From the NCBI GenBank assembly GCA_963824085.1, contig CAWGNT010000015.1:643447-707446 (forward strand): a DNA stretch of 64,000 nucleotides, read 5' to 3'. Origin of the DNA: JARRNE01 sp963824085 (lineage in GTDB: Bacteria > Pseudomonadota > Gammaproteobacteria > Chromatiales > Chromatiaceae). Positions 50,355-59,082 of this stretch are shown here, piece after piece (the first letter of the stretch is position 1; the number at the start of each line of letters is the position of its first letter). The notes under the pieces are model-generated. The model searched no databases. It was not told the DNA's origin and was given only the letters and a program-made list of their open reading frames with translations. Position numbers and translations under genes: made by a program.

Positions 50355-51665
50355 ATGTTAGATCCTACGCCGCAGGAGCTCGCAATCCGCATCGAGGATG
50401 CACGCGCCCGTACGCTTGCCCTAATCGAGGGCCTCGATGATGCCCAGATCATGGGGCCAAGGCTTTCCATCGTGAACCCCTTGCGCTGGGAGATCGGCCA
50501 CGCCGCCTATTTCTATGAATACTGGGTGCTGCGCCACCATTTCGGGGAGGGCCCCGCGAACAATGACGTGGACAGGCTGTATGACTCCATCAGCATCCCC
50601 CACGACACCCGCTGGGACCTCCCATTGCCGACTCTGCCGGATACCCTGGGCTACATGCGCAACGTGCTCGAGCGGGTACGATCCCGCCTGGTGAGCGGCG
50701 CCCCCGACCCGGAGCGCGACTACCTCGCGCACTATGCCCTCCTCCATGAGGACATGCACACGGAAGCCTTCACCTACACGCGGCAGACTCTCGGCTATCC
50801 CGCCCCAGCGATCGGGGCAGTGGCACATCCGTCACCCAATAATGCGGCCGTGCTCGGGGACGCTGAGATTCCGGGCGGCGAGTTCCTGTTAGGCGCATCC
50901 CCGGACAATGGGTTCTGCTTCGACAATGAGAAGTGGGCACACCCGGTGGAGGTCAGGCCCTTTCGAATTGCCCGGGCAGCGGTGAGCAATGGGGACTACG
51001 CGGCATTCGTCGAGGACGGCGGCTATCAGCGATCCGAGCTCTGGGACGACGAGGGCTGGCGGTGGCGAGAAACGGCCGACCTGGAGCAGCCGGTGTACTG
51101 GCGCCGGCGGGCCGGCGGCTGGGAATGGCGACGCTTCGACCGCTGGGAGCCCCTGTCCATCGATGCCGCCGTCATCCACGTGAGCTGGTACGAAGCACGC
51201 GCTTATTGCCGCTGGGCCGGACGGCGCCTCCCCACAGAGGTCGAGTGGGAGGTGGCCGCTGCGGGAGAGCCAAGCCCCGACGGGGCTTCGCTGGCGCCGC
51301 GCAAGCGCCGCTTCCCTTGGGGTGACACGGCCCCCGACCCCAACCGCGCCAACCTCGACGGGCGGGCGCTGGGCACCATCAACGTGGGCGCCCTTCCCGC
51401 GGGGGACAGCGCCTTCGGCTGCCGCCAAATGATCGGCAACGCCTGGGAGTGGACCGACACCGTCTTCGGTCCCTATCCAGGCTTCACGCCGGACATGTAC
51501 CAGGACTATTCGCAGCCCCTGTTCGGCGTTACGCGAGTACTGCGCGGCGGCTCGTGGGCGACGCGCAGCCGGATGATCCGCAATACCTGGCGCAACTACT
51601 ACGGCACGGAGCGCAATGACGTGTTTGCAGGGTTTCGGACCTGCGCCATCGAGGATGGAAGCTGA
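50355..51665 (+). CDS. senA: Selenoneine synthase SenA-like nonheme iron enzyme
   Basis: SenA belongs to the EgtB/FGE-sulfatase family and forms the carbon-selenium bond between hercynine and a selenosugar, on the way to selenoneine. The 436 residues have an N-terminal DinB-like bundle with likely iron ligands His49 (RWEIGHAAYF), His131 and His135 (HEDMHTEAF). The FGE-sulfatase domain follows, with IPGGEFLLGASPDN, VSWYEARAYCRWAGRRLPTE, GNAWEWTDTVFGPYPGF and VLRGGSWATRS. Start at ATG 50355 with AAGGA; an in-frame ATG at 50304 with a weaker site adds 17 residues. The divergent senB and downstream selD favour SenA over the ergothioneine enzyme EgtB, which has a nearly identical fold. Confidence 0.85.
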   Translation: MLDPTPQELAIRIEDARARTLALIEGLDDAQIMGPRLSIVNPLRWEIGHAAYFYEYWVLRHHFGEGPANNDVDRLYDSISIPHDTRWDLPLPTLPDTLGYMRNVLERVRSRLVSGAPDPERDYLAHYALLHEDMHTEAFTYTRQTLGYPAPAIGAVAHPSPNNAAVLGDAEIPGGEFLLGASPDNGFCFDNEKWAHPVEVRPFRIARAAVSNGDYAAFVEDGGYQRSELWDDEGWRWRETADLEQPVYWRRRAGGWEWRRFDRWEPLSIDAAVIHVSWYEARAYCRWAGRRLPTEVEWEVAAAGEPSPDGASLAPRKRRFPWGDTAPDPNRANLDGRALGTINVGALPAGDSAFGCRQMIGNAWEWTDTVFGPYPGFTPDMYQDYSQPLFGVTRVLRGGSWATRSRMIRNTWRNYYGTERNDVFAGFRTCAIEDGS

Positions 51666-51907
51666 TGGTTTGAGGGGCACGCTGCGCTTAGCCCAACCTG
51701 GGCCAACCGCCTCTTGACGATGTCACGGTGGGATGGGCTAGCGCGGACTCAACGCGTTCACCATGGAGGCGCCGGGCCTTCGATACACCGTATCGCCAAC
51801 CCACATGTCCGGAACCCACGTCTCGAGGACGAGAAACTCACACTGGTGCGGATAACCTGTCAGGGCGTATGCGGCGAGGCACAACCTAATTCGAACGGGG
51901 TGACGCA
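51666..51907. other. Gap between senA and the permease
   Basis: These 242 bases show no gene and no clear terminator. The permease could be cotranscribed with senA or have its own promoter here. Confidence 0.35.
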
Positions 51908-53215
51908 GTGAGCGGAACAAAAGGCAATGGCGAAATCGGGTTCCTTGAGGCGACCGCGATCGGCATCGGCGGAATGGTGGGCGGCGGGATCTTTGCTGTG
52001 CTTGGGCTGGCCGTGAAGTTGACGCAGGGCGGCGCGCCGGTGGCATTTGCGCTCGCCGGTGCAGTGGCCCTGGTGACGGCTTACGCTTACAGCCGGCTCT
52101 CGGTGACGCTCCCGAGCCAAGGCGGGACCGTGGCCTTCCTCGATCGCGCCTTCGGCCCTGGCCTGCTGACCGGGTCTTTGAACATTCTGCTCTGGATCAG
52201 CTATATCGTCATGCTCTCTCTTTACGCCTACGCGTTTGGCAGCTACGGGGCCCAGCTGGTATCGGATGAGACGAATCTGCTCTGGAAGCACGCCCTAATT
52301 ACCGGAAGCATACTCGGCATCGTCGGGCTCAATCTCTTGAGCGCCAAGCTGATTGGAGAAGCGGAGGATTGGATAGTGGCAATCAAGCTCGCGATCCTGC
52401 TGGTTTTCGTGGTCATTGGGCTGTGGGGAATCGACAGCGCGCGCCTGATGCCGGACACCTGGAGCTCGCCCCTTCCACTCGCAGCCGGGGCCATGACGAT
52501 ATTCCTCGCTTATGAGGGGTTCGAGCTGATCGCCAACTCCGCCAAAGATGTGCGCGCTCCAGAAAAGACCTTACCCCGAGCCTTCTACTCAGCCGTCGGC
52601 TTCGTCATCCTGCTCTACATCCTGATCGCCGCGGTCGCAGTGGGAAACCTCCCGGTAGACCAGATTGTTGCGGCGAAGGATTACGCCCTGGCGGCAGCAG
52701 CCAAACCCTTCCTTGGGGCAACCGGCTACCTGCTGATCTCAGTGGCCGCCCTGCTCTCCACGGCTTCTGCGATCAACGCCACTGTCTACGGTGCGGCCCG
52801 GCTCAGCTATATCATCGCCAAGGATGGGGAGCTGCCTGCGGTGCTGGAGAGAAAGATCTGGAACAGGCCGATCGAAGGGCTTCTGATCACCGCCGGCGCC
52901 ACGCTGCTAATCGCGAACCTGGTGGATCTCACGAGTCTTTCTACCATGGGAAGCGCCGGTTTCCTGCTGATCTTCGCCGCCGTCAATGCCGCCAATGTCA
53001 AGCTTGCACAACAGACGGGAAGCCGCCGCTGGCTGTCCCTCGTCGGCGTCGGGCTGTGCCTCGGAGCATTGGCCAGCCTGATTTGGCAGACCGCGGCCAC
53101 AACTCCGTCGCACCTCTGGATTCTTGCGGGTATGGTCGGCTTGGCGGTCTTGATCGAAGGGAGCTTCCGGCTACTGACTGATCGTGCGCTGCGCCCTTCG
53201 GGCAGCGGAACCTGA
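51908..53215 (+). CDS. APC-superfamily amino acid permease
   Basis: The 435-residue protein has about twelve transmembrane helices and the APC-family N-terminus IGIGGMVGGGIFAVLGLAVK (unwound helix 1, substrate site) followed by a YEGFELIANSAKDVRAPEKT segment typical of the conserved helix 6-7 loop. It starts at a GTG at 51908. It lies between senA and the NDH-SelD gene on the same strand. By context it may import histidine or another precursor, or move hercynine- or selenoneine-like betaines, but the sequence alone does not give a substrate. Confidence 0.82.
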   Translation: MSGTKGNGEIGFLEATAIGIGGMVGGGIFAVLGLAVKLTQGGAPVAFALAGAVALVTAYAYSRLSVTLPSQGGTVAFLDRAFGPGLLTGSLNILLWISYIVMLSLYAYAFGSYGAQLVSDETNLLWKHALITGSILGIVGLNLLSAKLIGEAEDWIVAIKLAILLVFVVIGLWGIDSARLMPDTWSSPLPLAAGAMTIFLAYEGFELIANSAKDVRAPEKTLPRAFYSAVGFVILLYILIAAVAVGNLPVDQIVAAKDYALAAAAKPFLGATGYLLISVAALLSTASAINATVYGAARLSYIIAKDGELPAVLERKIWNRPIEGLLITAGATLLIANLVDLTSLSTMGSAGFLLIFAAVNAANVKLAQQTGSRRWLSLVGVGLCLGALASLIWQTAATTPSHLWILAGMVGLAVLIEGSFRLLTDRALRPSGSGT

Positions 53216-53400
53216 TTCAACGGCAGAGGGAGACCCAAGTTTCCGCCCTGGCCACTGTTAGCGCGGCTTCGATCCCAACCGATTGACGGTGCTCGCTGCC
53301 TCAGCGGCGGTTGCCTCTGTCGAACGTCCCCAAACCTGAGGTGATGGGTACGGCCCACCAGCTTTTTACCATTCGTGCTCGTGACAAATAGAGAGACTTG

Positions 53401-55707
53401 ATGGAGATATCCAACACCCCCGTCGTCAAGGAACTGGTACTGGTGGGAGGCGGCCATGCCCACGTCGCGGTGCTGCGGCGGTTCGGGATGCGCCCGGTGC
53501 CGGGGTTGCGCCTCACCCTTGTCACACGCGATGTCCACACACCGTACTCCGGCATGCTGCCCGGTTACCTGGCCGGTCACTACAGCTACGACGAGTGCCA
53601 CATCGACCTCAGACCGCTGGCCCATTTTGCCGGGGCGCGTCTCTATCACGCCGAGGCCGAGGGCCTGGACCTGAAACAGCGGCGGCTTTTCGTTGCTGGA
53701 CGCCCGTCCGTGGCCTTCGACCTTCTGTCCGTCAATACAGGCTCGCGGCCGCGTTCCCTCGATGTGCCGGGCGCGGCAGAGCACGCGATTCCGGTGAAGC
53801 CGATCGACCGATTCCTGGACCGCTGGGAGGCGTTGATCACCCGCGTCCTGGCGAGCCGTGGACCATTCCGCATTGGAGTCGTCGGCGGCGGCGCCGGTGG
53901 GGTCGAGCTCGCGCTGGCCACTCAGTATCGGCTACGCCGGCTTCTGAAGGAGCGCGGCGACGATCCGTCGCGCCTGCGGTTCGCCCTGCTCACCGCAGGG
54001 CCGGAGATCCTGCCGACCCACAACCCGGGCGTCCGGGCCCGCTTTCGGCGGGTGCTAGGCGAACGCGGAGTCGAGGTCCTGCCCGATCACCAGGTAACTC
54101 GCGTGACGGCCGGCGAGCTGGTTGCCGACGGGCACGCACCGGTCGCAGTCGACGCCGTCTTCTGGGTCACCAACGCGTCGGCACCCGCTTGGCCCTGCGC
54201 GGCGGGACTCGCGGTGAGCGACGAGGGCTTCATCCAAGTCGACGCCCATCTGCAGTCGGTCTCCCACCCACGGGTGTTCGCCGCCGGAGACGTCGCCGCC
54301 CTACCCGACCCGCGGCCAAAGTCCGGAGTCTTTGCGGTCCGTCAGGGACCTGCGCTGGCAGATAATCTGCGGCGTGCTGCCATCGGCAAGGGCCTGATCC
54401 GCTACCGCCCCCAGCGCCGCTTCCTGGGTCTTATCAGCACCGGCGACCGTTACGCCGTCGCCTCGCGCGGGCGCTGGTCGTTGGAGGGGGCCTGGCTGTG
54501 GCGGCTCAAGGACTGGATCGACCACCGCTTCATGGCGCGCTTCAACGAGCTGCCTCAGATGCCGAGCGCGGAGTCCGAGCCGGCACTCGCTTCCGGTCTG
54601 GCGGACGCGGACGCCATCCGCGAGCTCTCGACGCTGGCCATGCGCTGCGGCGGCTGCGGCGCCAAGGTCGGCAGCACGGTACTCACGCGCGTGATGCAGC
54701 GCCTATCTGCTGGCTCCCGCGGGGATGTGCTAGTGGGCCTCGACACACCGGACGACGCGGCGGTCCTGGCAGTTCCGGCGGGCCGAGTCATGGTGCAGAG
54801 CGTGGACTACTTCCGCGCCTTCGTGGACGACCCCTATATCTTCGGACAGATCGCCGCAAACCACGCCCTCGGCGACCTCTTCGCCATGGGTGCAGAGCCG
54901 CAGTCGGCGCTGGCGATCGCGACCGTACCCTACGGGCGTGAGCAAGTCATCGAGGAGACGCTGCACGATCTGATGAGCGGCGCACTGGCCATCCTCGGTC
55001 CTACCGGTGCGGTGCTCGCTGGCGGTCACTCCAGCGAAGGCGCAGAGCTCGCCTTCGGCCTCACGGTCAACGGACTGGCGGACCCCGAGACCATCTGGCG
55101 CAAGGGCGGCCTAAAGCCAGGAGATCGCCTGGTTCTGACCAAGCCGCTCGGCACAGGGACCCTATTCGCAGCCGACATGCGGCGCAAGGCCAAGGGGCGC
55201 TGGATCGACGAGGCGATCGCCTCCATGGTTCTCTCGAGCCAGGCCGCCGCCCAGTGTCTGCGACGGCACTGTGCGAGCGCCTGCACCGACGTCACCGGCT
55301 TCGGTCTGCTTGGACACCTCATCGAGATGACCCGGGCCTCTGGCGTAGACGCGGTGCTTGATCTCGCCGCCGTCCCGCTTCTGGACGGTGCGAGTGCGAC
55401 GGTCACGGCAGGCATCCTGTCGTCCCTGCAGCCCCAAAACCTCCGCCTCCGACGAGCCGTAAAGGACCTGGAGCACTCGGCCAAGCATCCCCAGTTCGCC
55501 CTCCTCTTCGACCCCCAAACCGCCGGCGGCCTGCTGGCTGGAGTCCCCGCGGAGGCCGCCGATGCCTGCGTTGCGGAGCTCCGCGCCCTCGGCTACCCGG
55601 CCGCTGCTGTAATAGGAAAGATCGAGGCGGCAGGCGAGGCCGCCGAGCCCATCCGCATCCGCAACGAGCCGCTCCCGGAAGCCGAGGGCGCGCGCGCCGC
55701 AGCCTGA
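53401..55707 (+). CDS. selD: Selenophosphate synthetase fused to an NDH-like FAD-dependent oxidoreductase
   Basis: SelD makes selenophosphate from selenide and ATP. Residues 1-380 form a pyridine nucleotide-disulfide-type flavoprotein: LVLVGGGHAHVAVLRRFG, TPYSGMLPGYLAGHYSY, IGVVGGGAGGVELALATQYR and VFAAGDVAALPDPRPKSGVF. Residues 405-768 are SelD: MRCGGCGAKVGSTVLTRVMQ, with the catalytic Cys three residues before the Lys, VQSVDYFRAFVDDPYIFGQI, LAGGHSSEGAELAFGLTVNG and CTDVTGFGLLGHLIEMTRAS. The Cys codon is TGC, not the TGA found in selenocysteine forms. NDH-SelD fusions are known. Here the neighbours suggest it feeds SenB (the SenC role); it could equally serve selenouridine or selenocysteine synthesis. 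Confidence 0.92.
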   Translation: MEISNTPVVKELVLVGGGHAHVAVLRRFGMRPVPGLRLTLVTRDVHTPYSGMLPGYLAGHYSYDECHIDLRPLAHFAGARLYHAEAEGLDLKQRRLFVAGRPSVAFDLLSVNTGSRPRSLDVPGAAEHAIPVKPIDRFLDRWEALITRVLASRGPFRIGVVGGGAGGVELALATQYRLRRLLKERGDDPSRLRFALLTAGPEILPTHNPGVRARFRRVLGERGVEVLPDHQVTRVTAGELVADGHAPVAVDAVFWVTNASAPAWPCAAGLAVSDEGFIQVDAHLQSVSHPRVFAAGDVAALPDPRPKSGVFAVRQGPALADNLRRAAIGKGLIRYRPQRRFLGLISTGDRYAVASRGRWSLEGAWLWRLKDWIDHRFMARFNELPQMPSAESEPALASGLADADAIRELSTLAMRCGGCGAKVGSTVLTRVMQRLSAGSRGDVLVGLDTPDDAAVLAVPAGRVMVQSVDYFRAFVDDPYIFGQIAANHALGDLFAMGAEPQSALAIATVPYGREQVIEETLHDLMSGALAILGPTGAVLAGGHSSEGAELAFGLTVNGLADPETIWRKGGLKPGDRLVLTKPLGTGTLFAADMRRKAKGRWIDEAIASMVLSSQAAAQCLRRHCASACTDVTGFGLLGHLIEMTRASGVDAVLDLAAVPLLDGASATVTAGILSSLQPQNLRLRRAVKDLEHSAKHPQFALLFDPQTAGGLLAGVPAEAADACVAELRALGYPAAAVIGKIEAAGEAAEPIRIRNEPLPEAEGARAAA

Positions 55708-55760
55708 CGGACATCGAACCGCCAAGGCGCCAAGGAACACTGAAGCCGGAAAGGGCGATT

Positions 55761-55988
55761 GAACCGCGGAGACGCAGAGGGCGCAGAGCGGATTATTGCT
55801 GCGACGACCGCTATCGCCTGCCTCACTTTCAATGCCTATAGCCAAGAAGTCGGGCATCGGCAGTCCGACTTGATGCTGGGATCGTCGGCACGCACAGCAC
55901 GGGCCGACCTTCCCCTGCCGGCGGTTGCATCATCATCTGTTGTCTTTTCCTTGAATCTCTGCGCGCTTCGCGTCTCTGCGGTTCCAAC
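55761..55988. repeat. Element-like pair of facing CGCAGAG repeats
   Basis: The 296-base gap 55708-56003 has no gene. The left arm GAACCGCGGAGACGCAGAGG plus GCGCAGAG (55761-55788) faces the right arm TCTCTGCGCGCTTCGCGTCT plus CTGCGGTTC (55956-55984). They form an imperfect inverted repeat of about 30 bases around 165 bases of unrecognised sequence. A second short tandem, GCCAAGGCGCCAAGG, precedes the left arm at about 55721. This is the same design as 15532-15660 and the GTTGAGA sites. Confidence 0.6.
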
Positions 55989-56003
55989 ATCGGCGTTATC
56001 AAG

Positions 56004-57182
56004 CTAGGCGCGGCGCGAAAGGTATAGCTTCAGGAGGTCTGGGTGCACTTCTGCGAGCTCCCGCCTCAGCGCGACATCATCCTCGCCGCTAACCAGCCGG
56101 TGCAGAAGGCGGTAGGCATCCTCTCGGTCATCCGTCGGGGCCGCGCTGGGTGGTACAGCAGCGCCCGCGGAGGGATCGGTGACCAGCAGCCAGCTGGGAA
56201 AGTCTTCCGTCTCCAGCTTCAGGTCCGCATCGCGAAACTGGTTCCATTGGGCTGCCAGGCCCCGATCCGGGAACCGAACCGAGCCCAGGGCATCCTCCGC
56301 CTCTGTAGGGAAATCCCAGCACAAGCGCATCCAGTCCCGACGCGCCTCCGACCACTCTCGACTGCGGTAGCATGCCTCCGCGTGGGTCTGCAACAGCGAG
56401 GGATGCTCGCCCCAGCCGGGCACTTGCTCAACCGACTTGCCCGCCGCCTCCCAGCGGCCGGCACGCGCCCAGGCAAAGCTGCTATGGAGCTCGGACGCGT
56501 GTGGACTGAAAGGGACTCCGGCAAGCGACTCCGCGAGACCCGCCCACAGGTGCGCCAGGAAATCGCGCGCACGGTAGCCGAGCAGCTCTCGCGCCAGGGG
56601 CTCGATGGCCTGAAGCTCGCCCAGCCGGGCCTTTGGGGGTGCGGAGCCAGTCTCATCGACGACCTCGATCAGGCGAAGAAAGCCGTGCAGATGGCGGCGT
56701 CTGGGATCATGCTGCATGAGCCGACCAAGCGCCTGGCGAGCAGCGTCGGTGTGGCGCTCCGCAAGGGTGCGCCGGATCTCTTCCTCTAGCAGGAGCCCGC
56801 GGCTGTCCTGAAACAGGTCGAGCTGGAGCCGGTCCACCGGGGGCTCGTAGACCTTGGCGCAGCCGCGAACGAACCCGGCGTGGGTGCCTACGCAGAGCGT
56901 GAGGTCCTTGCCACCCCAGGCGCTATGCTCCCGGGGCATCTCCGACAGCCTTTGCGCGAGGGCGTAGGTCCCGGCCCGCTGCAGCAGATCGGCCGCGTCG
57001 TCAGGGGCGACCACCAGCAATCCCTGGAGGTCCGGCGCCTTGCCCATCCTCCATGCCTCATAGTGCTCGTAGGCGAGCATCTCCGCCGCCATAAGAAGCT
57101 CTAAGGGGTCGAGCCGACCCTGCTCCAGCAGCAAGCGGTCGACCAGGGGAGCGATCTCCCGGTCAGCAGCAGGTCTAGTCAT
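56004..57182 (-). CDS. Conserved-looking hypothetical protein, helical repeat-like
   Basis: I do not recognise this protein of 392 residues (ATG 57182). It has no signal peptide or membrane segment. The sequence is mostly helical, with segments such as LRDADLKLET-type acidic helices and HTEAC-YRSREWSEARRDWMR that resemble TPR-like repeats (about residues 240-300). The N-terminal 110 residues (LDPLELLMAAEMLAYEHYEA, WGGKDLTLCVGTHAGFV) look like a separate domain. Codon use is normal for the genome and the frame is long, so the gene is real; the function is unknown. Confidence 0.7.
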   Translation of the reverse strand: MTRPAADREIAPLVDRLLLEQGRLDPLELLMAAEMLAYEHYEAWRMGKAPDLQGLLVVAPDDAADLLQRAGTYALAQRLSEMPREHSAWGGKDLTLCVGTHAGFVRGCAKVYEPPVDRLQLDLFQDSRGLLLEEEIRRTLAERHTDAARQALGRLMQHDPRRRHLHGFLRLIEVVDETGSAPPKARLGELQAIEPLARELLGYRARDFLAHLWAGLAESLAGVPFSPHASELHSSFAWARAGRWEAAGKSVEQVPGWGEHPSLLQTHAEACYRSREWSEARRDWMRLCWDFPTEAEDALGSVRFPDRGLAAQWNQFRDADLKLETEDFPSWLLVTDPSAGAAVPPSAAPTDDREDAYRLLHRLVSGEDDVALRRELAEVHPDLLKLYLSRRA

Positions 57183-57496
57183 TTCCAAGCGTGCGTGGAC
57201 GGCGAGGGTCGCTTCCCGCTGGAACCGGACATCGATCTCTGCTGCGCGGTAGAAAGTTCATGACCAACAGGTGCGTGTGCGATTCGTCCTCGGTGAGGAC
57301 AGCAGTACAGTCAAAACCGGACGCTCCCCGCGCGTCAAATAATAGTAATCCTAAATGTGGCAGTTAGACCGGCGTAAAGGCTTTAACCGTCTGTCGGCAA
57401 TAGGAAATGGTCGCGGGTGCGGCTCATCCGAAAGGCGCTGATTTCAACTGCTCCGCAGTTGCGCTGGCATCAATGAGATCAATGCGTTGCGTGATT
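57183..57496. other. Gene-free stretch before the transposase relic
   Basis: I see no gene, RNA or repeat in these 314 bases apart from the promoter region of the gene at 57182. The part from 57400 on may be residue of the damaged transposase. Confidence 0.4.
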
Positions 57497-57976
57497 TCAG
57501 CCTCCAGCAACTGTCGTTTTTCGGATAATGGGTCCTCTCCCTGTCCCATCGAAACTCCGCGCGATTTGGGTATTGAGATGCATCATTTCAAGACCCCAGC
57601 GCCCAGTTGACCCCAGCGCCCTGCGAGCCGCGGCCAGCAAGTAGCACTCGTCCATCACAAAGGCGTGGAATCGCTCCTGCCAGAGGTGCCCCCGCCAACC
57701 ATGGCGAAAGTTGATCATCCGTGTGTAGCGGCGGTGCGACTCCGCAACGGCGCACCGCAGGCCGTCCGCGTGACTCGGAACCATGAACAAGTGCACGTGG
57801 TTCGGCATCAGGCAGTAGGCCCAGACCTGCGTCCCACAACGCGCGCACGGGCCCGCCATCAACCGCCGATACTCGGCGTAGTCCGCATCGGCGAAGAACG
57901 TCGTCTGCCGGCGGTTGCCCCGCTGCGTCACGTGGTGCGGAAGCCCGGCGATGACGATTCTGGCGATTCTGGCCAA
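57497..57976 (-). pseudogene. REP-associated tyrosine transposase (Y1/RAYT) relic
   Basis: From a TTG at 57976 the minus strand encodes LARIARIVIAGLPHHVTQRG, NRRQTTFFADADYAEYRRLM, VWAYCLMPNHVHLFMVPSHA (the HUH-like histidine pair) and WRGHLWQERFHAFVMDECYL. This is a Y1-type transposase of the REP-associated group. Similarity is lost near 57600 after LLAAAR, where the expected ELNPVRA helix with the catalytic tyrosine region is missing. The usual ATG start is TTG. The gene is therefore 3'-damaged and probably inactive. Confidence 0.72.
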
Positions 57977-58039
57977 ACGCGGTTCCGCAACCAACAGCTC
58001 AGCGTTGAGGATACTGTCCCCCGAACCCTCAGATGGCAA

Positions 58040-58242
58040 TGTTCGCCGGTCCTTGGGCCGGGGCTTGGCGAACTTCCCGCCGTCGCCGCGCTATCATCCA
58101 AGCTTATTGCTCCCCTCGAGCCGAGGATTCCATCCATGCACACCGACGAGCCAAGACCCCACCGCCTGCCGTTGGGCTTCTTTCTTCCGCCGAGGCCGCA
58201 GGCTAAGCTATTGACGAATCGTCGCCTGAAGGAGTCTTGAGC
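58040..58242. other. Gap between the transposase relic and the small coiled-coil gene
   Basis: No gene is seen. A good ribosome binding site (AAGGAG, 58229-58234) lies at the end for the next gene. Confidence 0.35.
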
Positions 58243-58482
58243 ATGGCTGAGAGTGCCGAAGACCTGACCCGCGAAATGCTGCGCCGCATGCACAGTCAGT
58301 TGGACGACATCCAGACAGAGATGCGCCTACGTTTCACTGGTATCGAGACCGGACTCGCCGCCATCGAGCACCGCCTCGCCGCGTCCTATGCAGTCGAGGC
58401 CGCTCGCGCCGAAGAGGTAGCCGACCTGCGCCGGCGCATCGAACGCGTCGAACGGCGCCTGGAGTTAACCGACGAGGCTTGA
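58243..58482 (+). CDS. Small coiled-coil hypothetical protein
   Basis: This 79-residue protein starts at an ATG with AAGGAG eight bases upstream. It is almost wholly helical: SQLDDIQTEMRLRFTGIETG, LAAIEHRLAASYAVEAARAE and VADLRRRIERVERRLEL have a clear heptad pattern. Such proteins are often found as orphans or next to toxin-antitoxin genes; no function can be given. Confidence 0.6.
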   Translation: MAESAEDLTREMLRRMHSQLDDIQTEMRLRFTGIETGLAAIEHRLAASYAVEAARAEEVADLRRRIERVERRLELTDEA

Positions 58483-58485
58483 GCA

Positions 58486-58890
58486 CCGACCCCGGTTGTC
58501 GCCCGGCTACGACGTATCGGAACAGGGGGCACAACGATGCGAGATCTGACCCGCGCGCTCCGCGGCCAGTATCCAGTCCGTTTCCAGCCAATCCGGAACA
58601 GGTGCCACACCCGCCCTCGACCGGTAGTTGCTCCACGGCCACCCGGCCGCCTACTGCACCATGCGGGCACGCACGGGATTGAGCACAAGGCAGCGTGAAA
58701 GCTCGAGTAGATACGCGTCTTTCGACGCAAGGGTCTCGCGATGCGCGCAGCCTAGTCCGAGTCGACGCACGGGGAAAGACCCCGTCGCCTCTGTGACCCC
58801 GTCGCCTCTGCCTTGACCCCGTCGCCTCTGCCTGGCTGTATGGAGCACCGGGGCCAAGAGCCTGTTGACGGGCGGGCGGCCCCCCACCCT
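58486..58890 (-). pseudogene. Second Y1-type transposase relic (C-terminal part)
   Basis: The minus strand carries LASKDAYLLELSRCLVLNPV and RARMVQ followed by a stop, the conserved ELSRYLVLNPVRAGMV-type end of another group of Y1 transposases. After the stop, scattered frames still show pieces like SDLASLCPLFRYVVAG. The N-terminal half with the HUH motif is not recognisable. It is an old relic, more decayed than the one at 57497. Confidence 0.55.
58778..58830. repeat. Three direct copies of GACCCCGTCGCCTCTG
   Basis: Perfect 16-base copies lie at 58778-58793, 58795-58810 and 58815-58830, with spacers of one and four bases. They lie inside the second transposase relic and may be REP-type sequences belonging to it. 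Confidence 0.85.
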
Positions 58891-59041
58891 GACTGGCCGC
58901 TTCCTGGTACGAACCGGCCAACCGGCCTGGAAAGCTTGGCGTCCGCAATGGGCCAGAGGACTAAACCGCTCGCGCGGTAGGGGGAGGTAGGCTCGCGTGA
59001 GGTTGATGGATTAGCGGGATGGATCTGCCTCGTCTAGAGGT
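58891..59041. other. Gene-free stretch upstream of the IS91-type element
   Basis: No gene is recognised. The GC-rich sequence may include the left border of the element at 59042-61197. Confidence 0.3.
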
Positions 59042-59082
59042 TTGAGGTGTAGTTCACCTCAACCCAAGACAGGAGCAGACCC

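Noticed and set aside
50355..51665. EgtB of ergothioneine synthesis.
   Set aside because: The fold fits, but no egtD is adjacent, while SenB-like and SelD genes are; SenA is the better reading, though not proven.
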